From Streptomyces phaeofaciens (lineage in GTDB: Bacteria; Actinomycetota; Actinomycetes; Streptomycetales; Streptomycetaceae), in NCBI RefSeq assembly GCF_014648915.1, contig NZ_BMSA01000015.1, forward strand, positions 169,966 through 233,965: a stretch of DNA of 64,000 bases, written 5' to 3'. The position numbers and the translations under genes are program-made. Of the stretch, positions 59,506 through 64,000 are shown piece after piece. The notes below the pieces were generated by a model that did not search any database, was not told the DNA's origin, and saw only the letters and a program-made list of their open reading frames with translations. Within the stretch, counting starts at the first letter, position 1, and each line of letters starts with the position of its first letter.

Positions 59506-61563
59506 TCAGGCGCTGTGCACGCCCACCTCGTAGAGCGAGTATCCCCAGTCGGTGCCGCGGTCGAGCCCGTGGACGCGGACGTAGCGGGCCGGGGTACCGG
59601 TGAACCGGGCCGTGTCCAGGCCGCCGTCACCGGCCGTGGTGGACCAGACGGAGTGCCAGGTCGTGCCGTCGGTGGACAGCTCGATGCGGTAGGACTTCCC
59701 GTAGGCGCGCTCCCAGTCGAGCGTGACGCGCGAGACCAGGTTCGTGGCGCCGAGGTCGACCTGCCACCACTGGTCGTCGCTCCAGTCGCTCGCCCAGCGG
59801 GTGGAGTCGTCGCCGTCCGCGGCCCGCCCCGGCTGGTAGCTGGTGAAGGGGTTGGATTCGGACGAACTGGCGGTCGTGGTGCGGCCCTTGGCGAGGTTCA
59901 CGCCCGCCTGGTGCTGCTCGGAGGCGCCCCAGGTGTCGAGGTAGGACTCGGCGCCCCGGAAGAGGTCGTCCACCACGTCCTGGCCGGCGACGAGCCGGAT
60001 GTCCTCGATCCAGTCGGGGATCAGGCCGGAGTGCGCGGCGCCGTCGGTGTTGTAGTCCCAGGTGCGCTGACCGGTGGTCTGCCGGTCGATGGTGGAGCCT
60101 CCGTCGACGCTCTTGAAGGGGTACGTCACCGGGTTCGAGGTGTTCGCGCCGCGCGGGCCGGGGTGGTCGCCGACGCCGTTGAAGTCGGTGCCGAACCCGT
60201 AGCCGACGTGGTACTTGTCGCGGAGGGCCTCGGTGCGCGCGGCCTCGTTGCCGAAGGCCTCGGAGCCGTGCATGTACTGGGCGACGAAGCCGCCGAGGGA
60301 GTAGACGCGCTCGGTCCAGTCGAGGTCCATCCAGCTGTGCGAGGAGAGCACGCCGGGGTAGGAGGCGGCCTCGAAGATGTCGAGGACCCGGCCGGTGGCC
60401 TTGACGCTCATGTGGTCGATCTCGAGCATCATCTTGCGCTTCATCATGCCGCGTACGGCGTACTCGCCGAGGTCGGTGAGCCCACGGGTGTTGCACTGGG
60501 CGTTCGCGGCGTAGGTGGGGACCTCGGTGCCCGCGGGCAGGTCGGCCTCCGCCTCGGAGGCGGCGGTGCCGATGGGGTTGTCGGCCTGCGGGCCGGTGCA
60601 CTTCTCGGTCTTCCAGAAGGTGCCGGTCGACAGGAACTGGCCGACGTTGATGGCCGTTCCGAGGCCGCCCGAGTCGAAGCGGACCCCGCACAGCGCGTTG
60701 TCGAACTTGTGGCACAGGAACATGCTGCGCACACCGAGGTCGTACAGCTCGTCGAGGCCCTTGTCGATGTCCTCCTGGCTGCACTGGGCGATGTCGAGGA
60801 TCTGCTTGCAGCCGAACGGCTCGGAGGTCTCCACGCCCAGGATCACGGCGAGCTTGCCCTGCTGTACGACCGAGCGGGCCTGCGCGCTGTCGGTGACGAT
60901 CCGGAACCAGCCCTTGCCGGTGCCGCCGTACTGCTTGTCGATGAACGCCTGGAGGTCGTAGGTCAGTTGGGCCTGGAGCCGGATCGAGGTCATCTCGTCG
61001 CAGCTGCGGTCCTTGAAGAAGTAGACCGAGCAGATCACGCCGTTGGTGACGAGGTCGTTGACGAGGACCCGCTGGCCGCCGCGCCAGGCGCGCTCCACCC
61101 AGGCGTAGTAGTTCGCCTGATGCGTCATCGAGTCGTAGGCGGGCCAGTCGGCGAAGGTGGGCCAGCCGACCGGGTCGTGCCTGCCGTCACCGCCGTGGGT
61201 GATGTAGTCGAAGATCGCGAGTGTGCCGTCGGGGTAGTGCTCGGGGCAGTCCTTGAGCGCGTCCGCGACTCCGGCCGTCGAGAACACCTTGCCGCAGATC
61301 AGCCGCCCGCCGAACGCCTCGTTGGAGAACAGGTGGTTGTGCGCGTCGACGAAACCCCGTACCTCGCCGGCGGCATTGGTCCCGGTGAACGGCTCCCCGG
61401 TGACGTTGATCTGGGAGTCGGGGGCGGGCCGGGCGGTCGGGTTCCACCACTGCGTGGCCGCCGCACTCGGGCTGGGGCCGAGGATCGTGGCCAGTACGAG
61501 GAGGAGCAACGAGACGACGGTGACGTCTCTGCGTCTGCGGTACGGACGTCCGGTCCTGGTCAC
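59506..61563 (-). CDS. Secreted metallohydrolase (membrane-dipeptidase/amidohydrolase-like) with C-terminal F5/8 type C domain
   Basis: 685 residues, GTG start with GAGGGA upstream. Signal peptide: RRRR near the N-terminus, hydrophobic VTVVSLLLLVLATILG and an AAA cleavage site at about residue 36. The catalytic part shows metal-ligand-like motifs FVDAHNHLF, EIDHMS, SSHSWMD and GTDFNGVGDHPG. The last 140 residues form a discoidin/F5/8C carbohydrate-binding domain (DQWWQVDLGATNLVSRV, RYVRVHGLD). Several cysteines fit an exported protein. The substrate is unknown; cell-wall peptide or glycan-linked amide are options. Confidence 0.82.
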   Translation of the reverse strand: MTRTGRPYRRRRDVTVVSLLLLVLATILGPSPSAAATQWWNPTARPAPDSQINVTGEPFTGTNAAGEVRGFVDAHNHLFSNEAFGGRLICGKVFSTAGVADALKDCPEHYPDGTLAIFDYITHGGDGRHDPVGWPTFADWPAYDSMTHQANYYAWVERAWRGGQRVLVNDLVTNGVICSVYFFKDRSCDEMTSIRLQAQLTYDLQAFIDKQYGGTGKGWFRIVTDSAQARSVVQQGKLAVILGVETSEPFGCKQILDIAQCSQEDIDKGLDELYDLGVRSMFLCHKFDNALCGVRFDSGGLGTAINVGQFLSTGTFWKTEKCTGPQADNPIGTAASEAEADLPAGTEVPTYAANAQCNTRGLTDLGEYAVRGMMKRKMMLEIDHMSVKATGRVLDIFEAASYPGVLSSHSWMDLDWTERVYSLGGFVAQYMHGSEAFGNEAARTEALRDKYHVGYGFGTDFNGVGDHPGPRGANTSNPVTYPFKSVDGGSTIDRQTTGQRTWDYNTDGAAHSGLIPDWIEDIRLVAGQDVVDDLFRGAESYLDTWGASEQHQAGVNLAKGRTTTASSSESNPFTSYQPGRAADGDDSTRWASDWSDDQWWQVDLGATNLVSRVTLDWERAYGKSYRIELSTDGTTWHSVWSTTAGDGGLDTARFTGTPARYVRVHGLDRGTDWGYSLYEVGVHSA

Positions 61564-61761
61564 AGCCCACGTCCCTCGGTCGGCGGGAGCGTGTGGTCGA
61601 CGAGGGCGTACCGACCGCCCGTTGAGATTGTCATGACCCACGCAAGATGTGTGACGAGGATCGCGACTGGCGGATTGCGAGTCAAGAGTCCGGGACGCTT
61701 GACCTGATAAGTGCCGGCGGCACGGGAGGTCCACCGGGCGCGAGACCGGCCCCGGGGCCAT

Positions 61762-61790
61762 TTTGAACGCGTTCAAATACGGAGTAGGCT
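61762..61790 (+). promoter_or_regulatory. HrdB-like promoter overlapped by a 16-bp palindrome
   Basis: TTGAAC (61763-61768), a 16-nt spacer and TAGGCT (61785-61790) form a good vegetative promoter, with the ATG of the epimerase at 61820 and AGGGGAG at 61806-61812. The perfect palindrome TTTGAACGCGTTCAAA (61762-61777) covers the -35 box, as expected for a TetR-type repressor site. It lies in the 256-bp divergent region shared with the secreted metallohydrolase gene. Confidence 0.7.
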
Positions 61791-61819
61791 CCCCTCGGGA
61801 CGAGCAGGGGAGCCACTCG

Positions 61820-62773
61820 ATGAAGATCGTCATACCCGGGGGGACCGGGCAGGTGGGCACGGTGCTGCGCCGTGCGCTGACCGCGGCGGGGCACGAGGTC
61901 GTGGTGCTGAGCAGACGGCCGTCGGGGCCCGGCGAGACCGGCTGGGACGGCCGGACCCTGGGTGCCTGGGCGGGGCAGGTCGACGGCAGTGACGTCGTGA
62001 TCAACCTGGCGGGCCGCAGTGTCAGCTGCCGCTACACGCCCGCCAATCTCCAGGCCATGATGGACTCGCGGGTCGAGTCGGCTCGGGTCGTGGGCGAGGC
62101 GATCGCCGCCGCCGGACGGCCCCCGGCCCTCTGGCTCCAGATGAGCACCGCCACGATCTACGCCCACCGCTTCGACGCCCCCCACGACGAGGACACCGGC
62201 GTCCTCGGCGGCCGGGAGCCGGACGTCCCCGGCTACTGGAGCCGCAGCGTGGACATCGCCACCGCCTGGGAACGCGAGCTGGAGCGGGCCGCCACCCCGC
62301 ACACCCGCAAGGTGGCCCTGCGCTCCGCCATGGTGATGAGCCCCGACCGGGGCGGGGTGTTCGACGTGCTGTCCCGGCTGGCCCGGCTGGGCCTCGGCGG
62401 TCCGGTCGCGGGCGGCGCGCAGTACGTGTCCTGGATCCACGACCACGACTTCGTGCGCGCCGTGGAGTTCCTGATCGCGCGCGAGGATCTCGCCGGCCCG
62501 GTGAACCTGGCCGCCCCCGCTCCCCTGCCGCAGCGCGCCTTCATGCGCGCGCTGCGCTCCGCGTGGGGCGTCCCGGTGGGCCTGCCCGCCACCCGGTGGA
62601 TGGCCGAACTCGGCGCGTTCGCCCTGCGCTCGGACACCGAACTGCTGCTGAAGAGCCGCCGTGTCGTCCCCGGCCGGCTCCTCGCCGAGGGCTTCGCCTT
62701 CGACCACCCGCACTGGCCGCTCGCGGCCGCCGACCTCGCGCACCGCGCGCGGGGCCGCCGGGAGCCGAAGTGA
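61820..62773 (+). CDS. TIGR01777-family NAD-dependent epimerase/dehydratase
   Basis: 317 residues. N-terminal VIPGGTGQVGTVLRRAL, DVVINLAGRSVSCRY, the conserved MSTATIYAHRFD, and a C-terminal DUF1731-like segment (GVPVGLPATRWM, TELLLKSRRVVPGRLL). Members of this family (SDR39U1/YfcH-like) are widespread and mostly uncharacterised. The short spacing from promoter to ATG and good ribosome binding site support this start. The gene is likely derepressed when the palindrome-binding regulator is released. Confidence 0.92.
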   Translation: MKIVIPGGTGQVGTVLRRALTAAGHEVVVLSRRPSGPGETGWDGRTLGAWAGQVDGSDVVINLAGRSVSCRYTPANLQAMMDSRVESARVVGEAIAAAGRPPALWLQMSTATIYAHRFDAPHDEDTGVLGGREPDVPGYWSRSVDIATAWERELERAATPHTRKVALRSAMVMSPDRGGVFDVLSRLARLGLGGPVAGGAQYVSWIHDHDFVRAVEFLIAREDLAGPVNLAAPAPLPQRAFMRALRSAWGVPVGLPATRWMAELGAFALRSDTELLLKSRRVVPGRLLAEGFAFDHPHWPLAAADLAHRARGRREPK

Positions 62774-62938
62774 CCCGCGGGGGGGGCCACGGCGGAGGCC
62801 GCCGCGAGCCGACGTGACCCTCGGCGGAGGCCGCCGCGAACCGAAGTGACCCACGGCGGAGGCCGCCGCGAACCGAAGTGACCCACGGCGGAGGCCGCCG
62901 CGAACCGAAGTGACCCACGGCGGAGGCCGCGCGGACGC
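62767..62938. repeat. 32-bp tandem repeat, each unit a hairpin
   Basis: Units begin GAAGTGACCC (or GACGTGACCC) at 62811, 62843, 62875 and 62907, exactly 32 bp apart, with a degenerate copy from 62767 that overlaps the epimerase stop. Each unit contains CGGCGGAGGCCGCCG, a 6-bp stem with a 3-nt loop. The units are contiguous without spacers. Stacked hairpins between two convergent genes probably act as a bidirectional terminator. The copy number is likely variable. Confidence 0.85.
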
Positions 62939-62980
62939 GCACACAGGGGGAGACGTCCGCGCGGCTGTCGGTGGGGCGCG

Positions 62981-63697
62981 TCAGCCGGTGGCGCGCACCG
63001 CGGCGCGGATCAGGTCCGCGACCTCCTTCGGCCGCGACACGGCGACGGCGTGCGAGGCGCCCTCCAGCTCGACGATCGTGGCACCGGCGCGCTTGGCGCC
63101 GAACCGCTCGACCTCGGGGTTGATCGCCTCGTCGGCGGCCGCGACCAGCGCCCAGGACGGCTTGGTCCGCCAGGCGGCCGCGGCGGCGGTCTCCTCGAAC
63201 GCGGCGGCGGCCAGCGGGCGCTGGGCGGCGGCGAGCACCTTGGTGACGTCCGCGGGCACATCGGCGGCGAACACCGAGGGGAAGGCGTCCTCGGCGATGG
63301 TGACCTCGACGGCCGGGTCGCCGCCCGGCACCGGGTACGTCCACTCCTTGAGGCTGGCGACCAGCGGCGAGAGCGGGAAGCGGCCCTGGAGCTCGCCGAG
63401 GCTCTCGCCCTCCTCCAGGGCGTAGGCGGCGACGTAGACGAGGCCGACGACGTTCTCGGTGGTGCCCGCGACCGTGATCAGGGCGCCGCCGTAGGAATGG
63501 CCGACGAGGATCACGGGGCCGTCGATCTGGGCGGCCACGGAGGCGACGTACGCCGCGTCGGAGGCGAGACCGCGCAGCGGGTTGGGCGGGGCGATCACGG
63601 GGATGCCGTCACCCTGGAGTTCGGCGATGACACCGGACCAGCTGGCGGCGTCGGCGAAGGCACCGTGGACCAGGACGACGGTGGGTGTGGTGGTCAT
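62981..63697 (-). CDS. Alpha/beta hydrolase (esterase/haloperoxidase-like)
   Basis: 238 residues. VVLVHGAFADAASW at the start, nucleophile elbow VGHSYGG (Ser), and the C-terminal His in LEGASHAVAV. It is the small cofactor-free hydrolase type often annotated as alpha/beta hydrolase next to a second esterase. It is 21 bp from the partial esterase gene upstream and probably co-transcribed. Confidence 0.9.
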   Translation of the reverse strand: MTTTPTVVLVHGAFADAASWSGVIAELQGDGIPVIAPPNPLRGLASDAAYVASVAAQIDGPVILVGHSYGGALITVAGTTENVVGLVYVAAYALEEGESLGELQGRFPLSPLVASLKEWTYPVPGGDPAVEVTIAEDAFPSVFAADVPADVTKVLAAAQRPLAAAAFEETAAAAAWRTKPSWALVAAADEAINPEVERFGAKRAGATIVELEGASHAVAVSRPKEVADLIRAAVRATG

Positions 63698-63718
63698 GAG
63701 TGTGCTGTCTCCCGGGGA

Positions 63719-64000
63719 TCAGACGTGCAGGGCGTCGCGCAGGGTGCCGACGGCCAGGGTGATGGCGGCCTCGGCCGCGTACGTCGGGCGCAGGGCGTTG
63801 AGCATCACGAAGTCGTGGATGATGCCCTGGAAGCGCACCGCGGTGACCGGGACACCGGCCGCGCGGAGCTTGTTGGCGTAGGCCTCGCCCTCGTCGCGCA
63901 GGACGTCGGCCTCGCCGGTGATGACGAGCGCCGGAGGCAGACCGGTGAGCTGCTCGGTCGTCGCCCGCAGCGGCGACGCGGTGATCTGGGCCCGCTCCGC
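63719..64000 (-). CDS. HSL-family alpha/beta hydrolase fold-3 esterase, C-terminal part (cut by window edge)
   Basis: The last 93 residues before the stop at 63719 are visible. LPPALVITGEADVLRDEGEA contains the catalytic Asp and FQGIIHDFVMLNAL the catalytic His of the hormone-sensitive lipase family. The GDSAGG nucleophile region is outside the window. Confidence 0.85.
   Translation of the reverse strand, partial: AERAQITASPLRATTEQLTGLPPALVITGEADVLRDEGEAYANKLRAAGVPVTAVRFQGIIHDFVMLNALRPTYAAEAAITLAVGTLRDALHV

Noticed and set aside
62767..62938. CRISPR-like array
   Set aside because: The 32-bp units are contiguous without unique spacers and contain short hairpins; no cas gene is near.

Overview
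High-GC DNA (roughly 70% or more by eye) with GTG and TTG starts, 1-4 nt stop/start overlaps, HrdB-like promoters, an ECF41 sigma factor, a mycothiol-enzyme homologue and rare TTA codons. Together these indicate a Streptomyces (or close relative) chromosome. The window is mostly specialised metabolism. I found no rRNA or tRNA gene, no insertion sequence and no CRISPR array.

Region 1 (about 0.46-23.9 kb) is an isoprenoid cluster. A 13-gene leftward operon (ispH, polyprenyl synthase, two Gfo/Idh oxidoreductases, sugar isomerase-like, M20 hydrolase, Ldh_2 dehydrogenase, small unknown, dxs, ispG, alpha/beta hydrolase, FAD oxidoreductase, methyltransferase) diverges from a rightward operon (two DegT aminotransferases, methyltransferase, UbiA prenyltransferase, UDP-HexNAc-type dehydrogenase, BenE-type permease). 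A GTPase/ATPase-type LuxR regulator follows. The genes read as extra MEP flux, a prenyl chain, an aminated sugar- or cyclitol-like head group, prenyl transfer, then oxidation or reduction and methylation. I cannot name the product.

Region 2 (about 24-42.4 kb) is a p-terphenyl type cluster. It has a free-standing A-T-TE synthetase (polyporic acid synthetase type), a reductase and an NTF2-fold dehydratase next to it, and chorismate mutase, class II DAHP synthase and prephenate dehydratase that supply phenylpyruvate. Quinone and redox enzymes (AzoR-like, zeta-crystallin-like, Rv2466c-like, DoxX), an O-methyltransferase, an AMP-ligase with its own NTF2 protein, an MFS pump, an HxlR regulator, an ECF41 sigma factor and an atypical OmpR-type regulator complete it.

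Region 3 (about 43-58.9 kb) is the least familiar part. A Gfo/Idh oxidoreductase and a TauD dioxygenase are divergent. A six-gene overlapping leftward operon encodes a two-TM protein, SIR2-like protein, PhyH dioxygenase, SDR, NHL beta-propeller and nucleotidyltransferase. It diverges from an XRE-like regulator that contains a TTA codon. A 19-residue ORF with a strong ribosome binding site and a TTA-containing XRE-nSTAND-WD40 protein follow. This operon is my main candidate for an undescribed system.

Region 4 (58.9-64 kb) looks like ordinary chromosome: TetR regulator, secreted metallo-dipeptidase-like protein with an F5/8C domain, a TIGR01777-type epimerase behind an operator-overlapped promoter, a 32-bp tandem hairpin repeat, and two alpha/beta hydrolases. 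The left edge (1-313) holds the start of an intradiol dioxygenase.
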